From Polyangium fumosum (GTDB lineage: Bacteria > Myxococcota_A > Polyangia > Polyangiales > Polyangiaceae): 64,000 nucleotides of DNA. The stretch covers positions 1 through 64,000 of the forward strand of contig NZ_SSMQ01000068.1 of NCBI RefSeq assembly GCF_005144585.1. Reading direction: 5' to 3'. Under the pieces are notes generated by a model that saw only the letters and a program-made list of their open reading frames with translations, did not search any database and had not been told where the DNA came from. The position numbers were made by a program, and so were the translations under genes. Below, piece by piece: positions 1 to 9,343 of the stretch (positions are counted from its first letter, which is position 1; the number at the start of each line of letters is the position of its first letter).

Positions 1-108
1 CGCATGCCCGAACTCCTCCTGTGCCCACGCTTCCGCCGACGAGGCCACCTCTGCATCCAACATCTCCCTCGCTAAATGTCGTCAGAGGGGGGGAATGTAC
101 CGATCGGA
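1..108. other. Window edge, no supported gene
   Basis: The first 108 bases hold only short open frames on either strand. None has a recognisable product, ribosome binding site or convincing C-terminal tail, so I cannot say whether a gene ends just outside the window. The dispersed repeat begins right after. Confidence 0.4.
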
Positions 109-126
109 GATGGAACCAATGCTCAG

Positions 127-434
127 GGCACAGCCTGGACCGAGGGTTGAAAAACTGCGCCCCGCGCAGTTTTTCAAACGGGCCTACGAAGAACCCAGGT
201 TGCCAGCAGAACCCGCAGCGCGGCTGTCTCGGTGGGCAACGTCGCTACTGGTCTTGACCGGGCCTGTTCGATGAGCTGCGCCCCGCGCAGATCATCGAGC
301 TTGGGTCCAGCCCCTGGCTGGTCCAGGTGCAGGGGCGGACAGCCCCTGCTGGGGCCTGGGGCAAAGCCCCAGCGAAGCGACTTCATGATGAGACCAATGC
401 TCAGCCCCTGGTCGGGTCCGGGGTGAAACCCCGG
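127..434 (+). repeat. Dispersed hairpin repeat, copy 1 (left end truncated, right end doubled)
   Basis: This is one of four copies in the window of an intergenic repeat. Internal hairpin 1 has perfect arms at 147-160 and 164-177 (TTGAAAAACTGCGC and its complement) around a CCC loop. Hairpin 2 has arms at 268-281 and 285-298 with one mismatch and a CCC loop. The right end (about 299-371) is a GC-rich inverted repeat ending in TGGGGCAAAGCCCCA. A second right-end variant (about 404-434, ending CCGGGGTGAAACCCCGG) follows. The left GC-rich end seen in copies 2 and 4 is missing. A 16/18 direct repeat (109-126 and 387-404) brackets the core. It lies upstream of the desaturase gene. Function is inferred (terminator, REP-like or MITE-like); the structure is seen directly. 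Confidence 0.85.
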
Positions 435-561
435 CGCTGCGCCCGAAAGAGGGGACTCGTGCGGGCCTGCCCGCATTTTCGACGCCCTGGACGGTCCAAA
501 ATGCGCTACACAGTGTCGAACTTTCGACACGTGGGCTGGGCTGCCCGCCGGGTGACTTTTC

Positions 562-1497
562 ATGCTTCGTTACCGAGCGGACCTCCGAACGTTGTGCTTC
601 GTGGCGATCTACTTCGCGCTGGTCGCCGTGCAGTGGGTCTACGCGCCGAGCGCGCTCTGGCTCGCGATCCCGCTGCTCGCGGTGACGTGTGTGTTCTCGT
701 TCCTCGGCGCCGTGGCCACGCACAACACCGTACATTCCCCCGTGTTCAAGAAGCGCTGGGTGAACCGCGCCTTCCAGGTCGTGCTCACGTTGACCTACGG
801 CCATCCCGTCAGCGCCTTCGTGCCGGGCCACAACCTGAGCCACCACAAGCACACGCAGACGCGGCGCGACGTGATGCGCACGACGAAGGTGCGGTATCGC
901 TGGAACCTGCTGAACGGCCTGCTCTTCATGCCGACCGTGGGCAGGGACGTCTTCCTCGCCGACATGCGGTACTTCAAGGCGATGTACCGCCAGAACCCGC
1001 CTTGGTTCCGGCAGATGATCCTCGAAGCGACGGTCTTCCTCGGCACGATGGGCGTCCTCCTCGCGCTCGATTGGAAGAAATTCCTGATCTACGTGATCAT
1101 CCCGCACCAGTATGCGGCCTGGGGCATCATCTCGATGAATTACCTCCAGCACGACGGATGTGATCAGGAGAGCGAATACAACCATTCGCGGAATTTCCTC
1201 GGCAAGTTCGTCAATTTCATGGCCTACAACAACGGCTACCACACGATCCACCACATGGAGCCGGGCCTGCACTGGAGCCTCTTGCCCGCGGAGCACGCGA
1301 AGCGGGTCGCGCCGTTCATCCACCCGGAGCTCGATCAGCCCTCGATGCTCGGGTATCTCTTCCGCACCTTCCTCTGGCCCGCCAAGCGCCGCATGTACGA
1401 TGGGAGGCCCGTCGAGATTCCGGCCGAGGGCCCCGACGAGGAGTGGATCCCGCCGCCGCGCGAGGTCCGACACGACCTCGGCGCGATCGCCATGTAG
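562..1497 (+). CDS. Membrane fatty-acid desaturase family protein
   Basis: This 311-residue polytopic membrane protein carries the three histidine boxes of the di-iron fatty-acid desaturase/hydroxylase superfamily: HNTVH (54-58), HNLSHHKH (90-97) and YHTIHH (226-231). Hydrophobic segments lie at about 9-50, 153-170 and 175-193. By family it would introduce a double bond or hydroxyl into an acyl chain or related lipid in the cytoplasmic membrane, using O2 and an electron donor; the substrate cannot be read from the sequence. The first ATG after the repeat was chosen; a weak GGTGA lies about 6 nt upstream. The C-terminus ends in a charged, proline-rich tail. The next gene follows after about 30 nt on the same strand. 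An unrelated oxygenase of the same superfamily is the main alternative. Confidence 0.85.
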   Translation: MLRYRADLRTLCFVAIYFALVAVQWVYAPSALWLAIPLLAVTCVFSFLGAVATHNTVHSPVFKKRWVNRAFQVVLTLTYGHPVSAFVPGHNLSHHKHTQTRRDVMRTTKVRYRWNLLNGLLFMPTVGRDVFLADMRYFKAMYRQNPPWFRQMILEATVFLGTMGVLLALDWKKFLIYVIIPHQYAAWGIISMNYLQHDGCDQESEYNHSRNFLGKFVNFMAYNNGYHTIHHMEPGLHWSLLPAEHAKRVAPFIHPELDQPSMLGYLFRTFLWPAKRRMYDGRPVEIPAEGPDEEWIPPPREVRHDLGAIAM

Positions 1498-1528
1498 CGT
1501 CCCGAGCCCGCCCGGGTAGCATGGCGAC

Positions 1529-3994
1529 ATGCGCCCTCTTTGCCTCGCTTTTCTTCCCGCCCTCACGATCCCGTTCCTGACCATTGGCTGCGGTAGCTCC
1601 CCGCTCGAGGAGGCCACGCGCGGTTATGACGTCGATCGATACGAGCTCGACGGCGTGTTCGATTGGAATACGCGCAAGCTCGACGCGACCGTCTCCGTGA
1701 CGCTCACGCTCACGGAGGATACGCCTGCGATCGCCCTCGACAGCCGCGTCGCCGTGAAGGCCGTTCGTATCGCCGGCGTGGAGGATCTCGATTACGAGGT
1801 CGACGCGCAGAGCGGCGTGCTCGCCATCTCGCTGGAGGACGCGCCCAGCGCCAGCAAGGGACGAACGGTCGAGATCGAGATCGATTACGAGGCCGGCACG
1901 AGCGACAACCTGTATGCCATCTCCACGCGGCTCGGGGATCCCGTCGTCGGCCGAGCCGTCTTCACGGACTCCGAGCCGCTCGGCACGTCGTGGTGGATGC
2001 CCTGCACGAACGATCCGAGCGACCGCGCGACGTTCTCCGTCGCCTTGAAGGTCCCGGCCCAAGAGCAGCTCATCGCCAATGGCCGGCTCGTGCTCGATGC
2101 CGAGGAGGGGACGGGCGCGCACCGCGTGAAATACGAGACCTCCTGGACGCTGCCGACCTATCAAATGGCGTTCGCCGTGAGCCAGTTCGAGGTGGCCAAG
2201 TCCCAGACGAAGACCGGCTTGCCCGTCGAGGTCTGGCACCGCCGCGGGCTCCCCGGCAGCCACGCCGACATGGCGAAGGCGCTCGCTGGCATGATCGATC
2301 GGCTCGAGCCGCTCGTCGGGCCCTATCCGTTCGAGCGATACGCCCTCGTGCTCGTGCCCTCGTTCCCCGGCGGAGGCATGGAGAACGCGGGCATCTCGTT
2401 CCAGCGCGAGACGATCAGCACGGAGCCCGCGATCGCCGGTGATTTTTACCTCGCCGCGCACGAACTCGCGCATCAATGGTTCGGCGACCTCGTCACGATC
2501 GAGACCTGGGACGACGTCTGGATCAAGGAGGGAATGGCGAACCAGCTCGAATACGAGGCCGGGCGCGCGTTCACGGACGCGAGCGCGGAGGGGTCGCTGC
2601 ACGGGGATCAATTCTACCCCGAGGACGGGGTGCCCATCCGCGATCCCTCCCTCGCGCCGGCCGACAAATACACGTCGGGCCCCTACGGCCGCGCGGCCTG
2701 GCTGCACGCGCAGATCCGGGGGTTGGCGGGGGACGAGGTGTATTTCGAGACGCTGCGAAAGGTCCTCGACGCGCACAGGTTCGGCACGATCGGGACCGAC
2801 GCGTTCGTCGACGCATTTGCCGAGGCGCTCGGGCCCGAGGCGACGGCACGGGTGCGGCGCGCGATCGACGCGAGAGCGATGCCGCGGATCGAGCTTCAAG
2901 CGGAGCCCAACGCCGCCTTCGCGATCGGGCTCGACGATCCCGACGGGGCGCTCGTCGCGCCGCTCGTGGTGCGCTGGTATGGCGCGGAGGGATCGGCCGA
3001 GGAAGTCTCGCTGCTCGGCGGCGCGCGGGCCGTGATTCCGGCCGCGGCGACGGACGTCTTGCTCGTCGTGGATCCGGACGACGTGCACCCGGATTTCGAG
3101 GTCACGGGGGATGATGTGAACACGGCCGCATGGCTCTCGGCGCGCGTGCCGCTCTCGGCGAACGGAAAAACCGTGCTCGCGGGGCTCGGCGGGGCGGCGC
3201 AGATGAATGCGCTCCGCGTGGCTGGCGCGTCGGGCGCGGCGATGATCACGCCCGCCGAGATCACGGGGCTCCTCGGCGAACTCGACGCGGACGGGGCGAA
3301 GGCGCTCGCATTGCAGCTCGGCTGCGGGCTCGCGGCGAGCACGGAGGATCCAGCGGAGCGAGAGGCCTGGGCGGTGGCCCTCGCGCCGCTCGTCGAAGCG
3401 GGCCCGCCCTCGTTCGGGCTCGGGTGGATCGGCACGGGGCTCGGCGCGTGCAGCGACGTCGTGCCGGTGGATGAGCTCTTCAGCGCGGAATGGGTGAAGC
3501 TCGAAGCGGGCCTCCCGGCCGCGGACGTAGCCTTCACGCGGCTCCAGTACCTCGCGTCGTTGCGGCTCCAAGACGATCACGAGCTCGCCACGTTCGGCGT
3601 GGTGGCCACGAAGGCGCCCTCGCTCCGGGCGCGTCGCATCGCCCTCGATCACCTGGCGCGGCGCGCGCGCGACGTGACCTCGGCCTCGTGGGTGACGTTT
3701 TACCTCGACCTGCTCCGCGCGACGCGGACCGCGGAGACCTTGTCGTCGGCGATGAACGGGGCCTCGTGGGCGGTCTTCAACACGGCCACGGGCATCAGCG
3801 ACTTCGTGGTCGTGCTGCGCGACCTCCTGCACGACGAAGCGACGCGGCCGGTGCACGCGCGGGCGATCTGCATCGGGGTGCGGATGCTCGCCGACGATCC
3901 GGCCGCGACGACCGCGTTCCTCGGCGATCTTGCGGATGCGCCGCTCTCGGAGCCGGCGCGGGCGCTCCTGAAAACGCCGGACGCGTGCTTCTGA
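1529..3994 (+). CDS. M1-family zinc aminopeptidase-like lipoprotein
   Basis: The 821-residue product starts with a signal peptide ending in a likely lipobox (TIGC, Cys about 21), so it should be an exported lipoprotein. It has the M1 (gluzincin) signature: the substrate-binding GGGMENAG (GAMEN-like) motif, then HELAHQWFGD with zinc ligands H311 and H315 and catalytic E312. The third ligand E334 (in WIKEGMAN) lies 18 residues further on, exactly the family spacing. The C-terminal half is an alanine-rich helical ERAP-like region. By family it removes N-terminal amino acids from peptides; the exported location suggests nutrient peptide processing, fitting a predatory or scavenging lifestyle (inference). 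It converges with the next gene with no spacer. Confidence 0.9.
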   Translation: MRPLCLAFLPALTIPFLTIGCGSSPLEEATRGYDVDRYELDGVFDWNTRKLDATVSVTLTLTEDTPAIALDSRVAVKAVRIAGVEDLDYEVDAQSGVLAISLEDAPSASKGRTVEIEIDYEAGTSDNLYAISTRLGDPVVGRAVFTDSEPLGTSWWMPCTNDPSDRATFSVALKVPAQEQLIANGRLVLDAEEGTGAHRVKYETSWTLPTYQMAFAVSQFEVAKSQTKTGLPVEVWHRRGLPGSHADMAKALAGMIDRLEPLVGPYPFERYALVLVPSFPGGGMENAGISFQRETISTEPAIAGDFYLAAHELAHQWFGDLVTIETWDDVWIKEGMANQLEYEAGRAFTDASAEGSLHGDQFYPEDGVPIRDPSLAPADKYTSGPYGRAAWLHAQIRGLAGDEVYFETLRKVLDAHRFGTIGTDAFVDAFAEALGPEATARVRRAIDARAMPRIELQAEPNAAFAIGLDDPDGALVAPLVVRWYGAEGSAEEVSLLGGARAVIPAAATDVLLVVDPDDVHPDFEVTGDDVNTAAWLSARVPLSANGKTVLAGLGGAAQMNALRVAGASGAAMITPAEITGLLGELDADGAKALALQLGCGLAASTEDPAEREAWAVALAPLVEAGPPSFGLGWIGTGLGACSDVVPVDELFSAEWVKLEAGLPAADVAFTRLQYLASLRLQDDHELATFGVVATKAPSLRARRIALDHLARRARDVTSASWVTFYLDLLRATRTAETLSSAMNGASWAVFNTATGISDFVVVLRDLLHDEATRPVHARAICIGVRMLADDPAATTAFLGDLADAPLSEPARALLKTPDACF

Positions 3995-4738
3995 TCAGAT
4001 CTCGAAACGCTCGCCCTCGTGCGTGCACACGATGGGCGAGTGTTCCGGATCGTGAAAATCCGGGTAATGAATGAGCCGCATGCGGCGCTTCACGTCCTCC
4101 GGCAGCCCCACGAGCGAGGCGAGCGGCGTGTGGACGCCGAGGTTCGTCTCGTGGAAAAAGAGGTCCGCCTCGGCGAGCCAGTCGATCAGCGTGGGATCAA
4201 ACGCAGTGTCGGCGCTGTACCCGAAGCGAGCCCCGCCCGCGGAAAATCGAAGCGCCGACGTGGGAATGTGGTGGATCGTCGGCCGCCATTCGAGGTCGAG
4301 ATCCCCGATGGAGTTCGTCCCGGCGCCGAGCGGCGACACGTCCGCGTAATCGTCCAGGGTGAGCGACGTGCGGGTTCCGTCGGGCGACATGAGGGTATCC
4401 ATTCCGCCCCGGAGACGCGTCTCCCAGAGCCCCGCGAGCACCTCGGGCGCCGCGTGCAGCGCGACGCGTTTCCCCGTGACGAACCGCCGAAAAAAGAGGA
4501 GCTGCTCGAGCCCCCCCACGTGATCGCCGTGCAGGTGCGTGATGACCACGTGATCGATGTCGGCGAGCCCGATCGGAGGGCCCCCGCGCGCGCCGAGATC
4601 GCCGAGCGCCCGCCCGAGCGCGGGCGGCGCGTCGACGAGGATCCGCGTCGCGCCGGCCTCGACGAGGAAGCTTGCATTGAAATGACGCGTGGTGAAAGCA
4701 TCCCCCACGCCGACGACACGCACGACGAGCGAGCTCAC
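3995..4738 (-). CDS. MBL-fold metallo-hydrolase (RNase Z/arylsulfatase-like)
   Basis: This 247-residue protein has the metallo-beta-lactamase fold signature THLHGDHVGG, preceded by LVDAPPALG and followed by further metal ligands in YSADTAFD and in FFHETN. It looks cytoplasmic, since no signal peptide is visible. The order and spacing resemble RNase Z-like and related MBL hydrolases of unknown substrate, but the long tRNA-binding exosite arm of true RNase Z is not obvious, so the substrate is left open. The stop codon directly abuts the stop of the M1 peptidase gene on the other strand. Confidence 0.8.
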   Translation of the reverse strand: MSSLVVRVVGVGDAFTTRHFNASFLVEAGATRILVDAPPALGRALGDLGARGGPPIGLADIDHVVITHLHGDHVGGLEQLLFFRRFVTGKRVALHAAPEVLAGLWETRLRGGMDTLMSPDGTRTSLTLDDYADVSPLGAGTNSIGDLDLEWRPTIHHIPTSALRFSAGGARFGYSADTAFDPTLIDWLAEADLFFHETNLGVHTPLASLVGLPEDVKRRMRLIHYPDFHDPEHSPIVCTHEGERFEI

Positions 4739-4897
4739 GACAGCCTCCCGTCGTGCGGCGTCGTTCCTTGGTTTCCGGGCTGAGACATGGCCATGGCGCG
4801 CCCCGATGGTGCCCCATCACGGCGAGCCGAGCCAGCGGCCTCTACCCGTCTCGCGCGAGGGGAGCGACGGGCGCCGCTCCCCCGCGAGCGATTGCGG

Positions 4898-5389
4898 TCA
4901 ATGGGTGCCGCGCGCCTCACCACCCTTGCGCCCAATCTGCGCCATGTGGGCCCGATCGCTCGACACGGCCTCGCCGCCCTTGCGGCCGATCTGCGCCATG
5001 TGCTCGCGGTCCTGGCTCACGCGTTCGCCGCCCTTGCGGCCGATCTCGGCCATGTGCTTGCGGTTCTGGCTGACGACCTCGCCGCCCTTCTTGCCCGCCT
5101 GGCGCGCCTCGTCGGGCGTGAATTCGTGGGCCGTGCCCTTTTCGTGCGCGGCTTTGCCACCCTTGCTCGCGATGGCGCGCTGCTTGTCGCGCTCCATGGC
5201 CGCGAAGCCTCGCTGTGAGGCGGGCTTGCGATCGGTCGCCGGCCCGAGGTCGCTCGAAGAGACCGGCCCCTCGTGCTCCTCCGCCTGCTCGGCGGCTTCT
5301 GCCGCGCGAACCTGCGACGTCTCCGCCTGCTGCATGTCCTCGGCCTCGCCGCTGTTCCTCGCGGTCTCGTGCTGGTCCTTCTCGATCAT
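4898..5389 (-). CDS. KGG-repeat general stress protein
   Basis: The product is a 163-residue hydrophilic protein with several copies of the KGG motif (YciG/Con-10 type), for example IASKGGKAAHEKG, AGKKGGEVVSQNR, IGRKGGERVSQDR, IGRKGGEAVSSDR and IGRKGGEARGTH. The last three form a near-perfect tandem repeat of about 19 residues. Such proteins are induced by stress or stationary phase and during sporulation in other organisms; the molecular role is unknown. I chose the ATG at 5389 because AAGGAGG lies 7 nt upstream; the open frame extends 30 codons further without a better signal. The N-terminal third is acidic and glutamine-rich and probably disordered. Confidence 0.8.
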   Translation of the reverse strand: MIEKDQHETARNSGEAEDMQQAETSQVRAAEAAEQAEEHEGPVSSSDLGPATDRKPASQRGFAAMERDKQRAIASKGGKAAHEKGTAHEFTPDEARQAGKKGGEVVSQNRKHMAEIGRKGGERVSQDREHMAQIGRKGGEAVSSDRAHMAQIGRKGGEARGTH

Positions 5390-6045
5390 GTGCCCCTCCT
5401 TGTGACGCCCCGCTCGATGCTCCAGCCGGGCGCCGTGTTGCTTCGCGGATTGCTGTTGGGCCGCGCGAAATGACGTCAAGCTGCGCTCGGTAGCGCGTGT
5501 TCCTGATGCCGTGAGAAATGGTCGCGGAGCGAGCGATCTCGTGCACGCCGGCCCGAACCGTTCGCATGCTCGTGTTTTGCCCCGACGAACGGGGGCGCTC
5601 GAGCATGGGAGAATCGGGCCGGACAGACGACTTCATCGGGTTTGGCAGAGCCTCATTCTCGATGCTGCAAAGCGCGCGATCGCTCGCTCGCTTTCGGCGA
5701 GCGGACGAACACGGCGCCTCATGGAAAGGTCTGTCCCGTCCTTGCCCGAGCGAGCGCGCGATGGCGTGCGGGCAAGGAGGTGCACACCCCTCCGGCGCAT
5801 ACGCTCGCCAATCAAAGAAGAGACCACGCGGCTTCGCCACGATGGACGCTCCTCGGAATCGAGCGGGCGCGACGGCAATCTTCGATGCACGAGCCCGCCC
5901 ATCGGCTTGCAAAAGCACGAGGGAAGCGGCCGCCCTCGACCGTGGGGTTTTTCGCAACAGATCAAGTGCGTTACGCCAAACCCCTCCTGCATTGCGCCAG
6001 AGAGGCCGGGTTTTTCGGCGATCCCACGTAAGGCGAGGGCCTTAC
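5390..6045. other. Spacer with no supported gene
   Basis: This 650-bp stretch has open frames on both strands but none with a recognisable domain, consistent composition or ribosome binding site. It contains the promoter region for the KGG gene and the sequence downstream of the transposase fragment. It may be decayed mobile-element DNA, but I see no terminal repeats. Confidence 0.4.
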
Positions 6046-6699
6046 CTACACGAGCGGGCGAAGGCGAAGCTTTGTGGGCCAAAGCGAGGGTGTGGATGTC
6101 CGCGGGGCGCCGTCGGCCGTCGAGGACTGCCCCTCGCGGCTGGAATCGCTCCGTCGGCGGCGCGAAGATGTGGACCCGGGGGCGCCGATGTCGGTCCCGG
6201 GAGGAGGCGCAGGCCCCCCGGCGCTCCGCGGGTACCCGGTACGCGCGGGCGGGCGGCGTGGGCCTTGGGGGCCCACGGCGACGCAGAAACGGCGCAGGAC
6301 GCGGTCGACGGTGGAGCGGCTGAGCCCGGTGGCCCTGGCGAGGGTGCGTCGGGACCAGCCGCGAGCGCCCTCGGGCGTAGGTTCGAGCGCGCGGCGGAGG
6401 AGCTCGTCGACACGTGCGTCCGAGATGCGTCGGGGGGCGCCGCGCCGGGGGCGGTCTTCCAGGCCCGGGAGCCGGTCGCGGACGAACCTGTCGCGCCAGC
6501 GCGTGACGACCCGCCGCCCGACGCCGACGTGCGTCGCGACGTACGCGACGTCATGGCCCGCGGCGCAAGCGAGCACGATCTTCGCACGCACCGCCTGCGT
6601 GTGTTCGTGCGTGTCCTTCTCGGTCGGGGCCCGGGCGCGCGTTTCGAGCACCAAACGTTCGTCGGGGGTCAATCCCATCGGCGGGTTCGCTCGTCCCAT
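6046..6699 (-). pseudogene. IS630-type transposase N-terminal fragment
   Basis: About 140 N-terminal residues look like the helix-turn-helix half of IS630/Tc1-family transposases. There is a LTPDERLVLETRAR start, then a HTH region (VAYVATHVGVGRRVVTRWRDRF), a linker GLEDRPRRGAPRRI and a second HTH ending STVDRVLRRF. After this the frame turns into low-complexity Arg/Ser/Pro sequence, and no DDE catalytic domain (usual length over 340 residues) is found in any frame downstream. This is read as a truncated or frameshifted relic. No terminal inverted repeats or target duplications were recognised. A stand-alone regulatory HTH protein is a less likely alternative. Confidence 0.6.
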
Positions 6700-6786
6700 C
6701 GATGGTGAACATGTGCCCAGCCCCCGCCCGTTCTCACTCTTTGTGCAGGCGGCCGAGCGGGGCCCCGGCGAGGCCGGCGGGCGAGG

Positions 6787-7839
6787 TCAGAAGGTGCCGC
6801 GCAGGCCGACGCTGCCGAGGCCGATCAAGGGCTCGATGCTCGCCTTCGTGGGCGAGGCGGGCTTGGCCTTGGGCGCCGTCAAGAGGAGGACGACCCCTGC
6901 CGTGAGGCCGACGCCGCCCACGACGAACAGGGCGGTCGAGATCGCCGCCTTCGTGTCGATGCTGTCGCGGTAGTTCTTGTATCTGACAGGCGACTCGGGG
7001 GTGTCGTCGGTCTCGCTCTTGTTCGTGCAGGGGTTGTCGCCGTTCACCTCACGCTCGCAGAACGCTTTCATTTCGCTGCGCGTGGTGTAGGCGCTGATCA
7101 GCGCGCCGCCGCCGCCGATCGCGGCCGCGCCGCCGACGCCGAGGCTGATGTAGCCGAGGAGCCGCTGCGTGGCGCCGGGGGGCTTGGGCGGCGTGTCGGG
7201 GCTCCCGCCGGGGGGCGTGACGAGGTCGCCGCCGACGGGCTCGGTGCCGCTCTTCGGCTTGAGCTCCAGCACGGCGCGGGCGGCCTGCTTCTCGTCGATC
7301 TTGAGGTCGAGGGCGGCCGCGGACGCCGGCGTGTCGGCCTCGACGCGGTGCACGCCGGGGTTCAGCGGCGTCTTCACGCCGATGAGCGCGCGCGGAAATA
7401 CCTTGCCGTCGAGCATGACGGTCGCGATCTCTGCGCCGGCGCCCTGCACGGTGAGCTCGATCGTGGGGATGCGCGGCGAGAGCGCGGCGAGCTCCTTGGT
7501 GGCCGTCTCCTGCGCGTCGCGGAAGGCCTCGGGCGCCTTGTCGTCGAGCTGCAGGATCGTGATCGAGCGGTACCGCTCCGCGGCCTCGACGAGGCGGCCG
7601 AGCTTCTCCAGCGTGCGCGCCGCGAGGAGTTTTACGGTGGGCGCGTTGACGAGCGCGTCGGCGCGGTCGAACTTCACGAGCGCGTCGGCGTATTTGCCCT
7701 GCTCGTAGAGGGCGTAGCCCTCGTCCGCGAGCGCGCGGGCGGCGATACGCACTTGATCGTCGATCGGCTGCGCCCACGCCGGCGAGGCGCAGAGAGCTGC
7801 GCCTACGAGCAGCGAGCCGATCCACTTCGACAACCGCAT
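6787..7839 (-). CDS. TPR/PEGA-like periplasmic protein
   Basis: The product of about 350 residues has an N-terminal signal peptide (ending near PAWAQP) and a TPR-like helical region (ADEGYALYEQGKYADALVKF). A PEGA-like beta segment follows (VMLDGKVFP...NPGVHRVEA), then a Pro/Gly-rich linker and two C-terminal hydrophobic stretches separated by a Cys-containing loop. This architecture is common in myxobacteria beside Ser/Thr kinases and is thought to be envelope-associated; no catalytic role is known. It lies 52 nt downstream of the kinase gene in the same direction, so the two are probably co-transcribed. I prefer the ATG at 7839 over the GTG at 7851, because GAGGG is well placed for the ATG. 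It is a paralogue of the gene at 24846. Confidence 0.75.
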   Translation of the reverse strand: MRLSKWIGSLLVGAALCASPAWAQPIDDQVRIAARALADEGYALYEQGKYADALVKFDRADALVNAPTVKLLAARTLEKLGRLVEAAERYRSITILQLDDKAPEAFRDAQETATKELAALSPRIPTIELTVQGAGAEIATVMLDGKVFPRALIGVKTPLNPGVHRVEADTPASAAALDLKIDEKQAARAVLELKPKSGTEPVGGDLVTPPGGSPDTPPKPPGATQRLLGYISLGVGGAAAIGGGGALISAYTTRSEMKAFCEREVNGDNPCTNKSETDDTPESPVRYKNYRDSIDTKAAISTALFVVGGVGLTAGVVLLLTAPKAKPASPTKASIEPLIGLGSVGLRGTF

Positions 7840-7891
7840 CGTTTCCCTCACGCTCCTTCGATCCGTCCGCGAACGGAAGTGCCCGTCGCCG

Positions 7892-9343
7892 TCAGATCCC
7901 CCAGTTGGGCTTCTTGGTCGTACCGGACTTCTTGGTCGTCGTCCCGCCCTTGTTGATCGGGTACCGCGTGGTCGTCGACGGCGCCGCGCTGGGCGTCGGC
8001 GCGGTGCTCGGGGTCGCCGCGGCAGGCTCGCTCGTGGGCGACACGGCAGACGAAGGTGACGGCAAAGGTGCAGGCTCAGGGGCCGCCGAAGCCGTCGTCG
8101 GCGCGGCGACCGACTCCGCTGGCGGAGGCGCCGCGGGGGACGCGGAGGGCGGCGAGGCCGACGGGTCTGTCGCGTCCGTCGTCGCGAACGGGCCTTTCGT
8201 CGAGAGGAGCACGCCCACGGTCGCAGCGCCGATCACGAGGGCCGCGATCGCACCCACGATCACGGCGGGGCGCGTCTTCTTTTGCGCGGGCTGGGCCGGC
8301 GCGACGGCCGAGACGAGCCCGCGGTGGGTCATCGTCGTCGGATCGGGCGTGCTCGTTTTGGCGAACGCCGACGGCTCGGGGCCCGGGGCCGAGACGCGCG
8401 CATGCGGCATCACGATGTTCGGCAGCGAGGGATGCGTCTGGCTGAGCTTCCAGACGCCCGATTGATCCGGGCAGAGGATCCAGCGCAGCGACTCGGCGAG
8501 CTCCTTCGCGGTCTGGAAGCGCTCGTTCGGCTCGCGCGAGCAGGCCTTGGCGAACCAATGGTCGAAGCCATCGGGGACGGGCGCGACGGCGGAGGGCACG
8601 GGCAAGGGGCGCGCGCAGATCTGCACGATGAGATCGCCGAGGGCCTCGCTGTCGAAGGGGCGGATGCCGGTCACGCACTCGTAGGCGATGACGCCGAGCG
8701 CCCAGAGATCGGCGCGTTGATCGATCGTCTTGTTCCCGAGCGCTTGCTCCGGGCTCATGTAGCAAGGCGTGCCGACGACCGAGCCGGTGCGCGTGGAGAC
8801 GCCGCCCTGGCTGCCGAGCACGCCGCCGCCGATGGCCTTCGCGATGCCGAAGTCGAGGACCTTCGCGATCTCGTCCTCGTCGTTGCGCACGAGGAAGACG
8901 TTGCTCGGCTTGAGATCGCGGTGGACGATGCCGGCCTCGTGCGCCTTGCCCACGGCGCGCGCGATGTGCGTGATGATCGTGGTGGTCACCAGCGGCGGGA
9001 GCACCCGCACGCGCTCGATGCGCTGCTCGAGCGTCTCGCCCTCGAGCATCTCCATCGCGATGTAGGGAAGGGCTCCGTCGTAGCCGTGATCCTGGATCTG
9101 CACGACGTGCGGCGTGCGCAGCGCGGCAGCGGCCTTCGCCTCGCGGAAGAAGCGCTGGACGATCTCGCTGTTCTCGTTCGCACCGTTCGATCCGAGGAGA
9201 TCGACGTCGATGAGCTTGATGGCGACGGGCGCGCCGAGCGTCACGTGCTCCGCGCGCCACACTTCGCCCATCGCTCCTTTTCCGAGGAGGCCGATCAGGC
9301 GATATTTCCCGGCAATCACGGCTCCGGGGCCCAAGCTACTCAT
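7892..9343 (-). CDS. Transmembrane Ser/Thr protein kinase
   Basis: This 483-residue kinase has the full set of catalytic motifs: glycine loop GKGAMGEV (21-28), VAIK with K43, HRDLKPSN with catalytic D143, DFG at 164-166, activation segment GTPCYMSPEQ and DLWALG. A single membrane segment lies at about 359-381, followed by an outside Pro/Ala/Ser-rich tail of roughly 100 residues with no clear fold. It should be a bacterial PknB-type receptor-like kinase phosphorylating cytoplasmic targets. The TPR/PEGA-like gene immediately downstream is a plausible functional partner (inference from context). The upstream 170 bp spacer holds its promoter, but no clear motif was found. Confidence 0.9.
   Translation of the reverse strand: MSSLGPGAVIAGKYRLIGLLGKGAMGEVWRAEHVTLGAPVAIKLIDVDLLGSNGANENSEIVQRFFREAKAAAALRTPHVVQIQDHGYDGALPYIAMEMLEGETLEQRIERVRVLPPLVTTTIITHIARAVGKAHEAGIVHRDLKPSNVFLVRNDEDEIAKVLDFGIAKAIGGGVLGSQGGVSTRTGSVVGTPCYMSPEQALGNKTIDQRADLWALGVIAYECVTGIRPFDSEALGDLIVQICARPLPVPSAVAPVPDGFDHWFAKACSREPNERFQTAKELAESLRWILCPDQSGVWKLSQTHPSLPNIVMPHARVSAPGPEPSAFAKTSTPDPTTMTHRGLVSAVAPAQPAQKKTRPAVIVGAIAALVIGAATVGVLLSTKGPFATTDATDPSASPPSASPAAPPPAESVAAPTTASAAPEPAPLPSPSSAVSPTSEPAAATPSTAPTPSAAPSTTTRYPINKGGTTTKKSGTTKKPNWGI

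Noticed and set aside
127-434. Repeat considered as a complete insertion sequence
   Set aside because: No transposase frame fits within 300 bp; at best it is non-autonomous.
1316-3856. 846-codon minus-strand frame over the M1 peptidase
   Set aside because: Arg-rich shadow with no motif; the plus frame has a complete M1 signature.
5511-6708. Long plus-strand frames opposite the transposase fragment
   Set aside because: No domain; antisense to a recognisable helix-turn-helix region.
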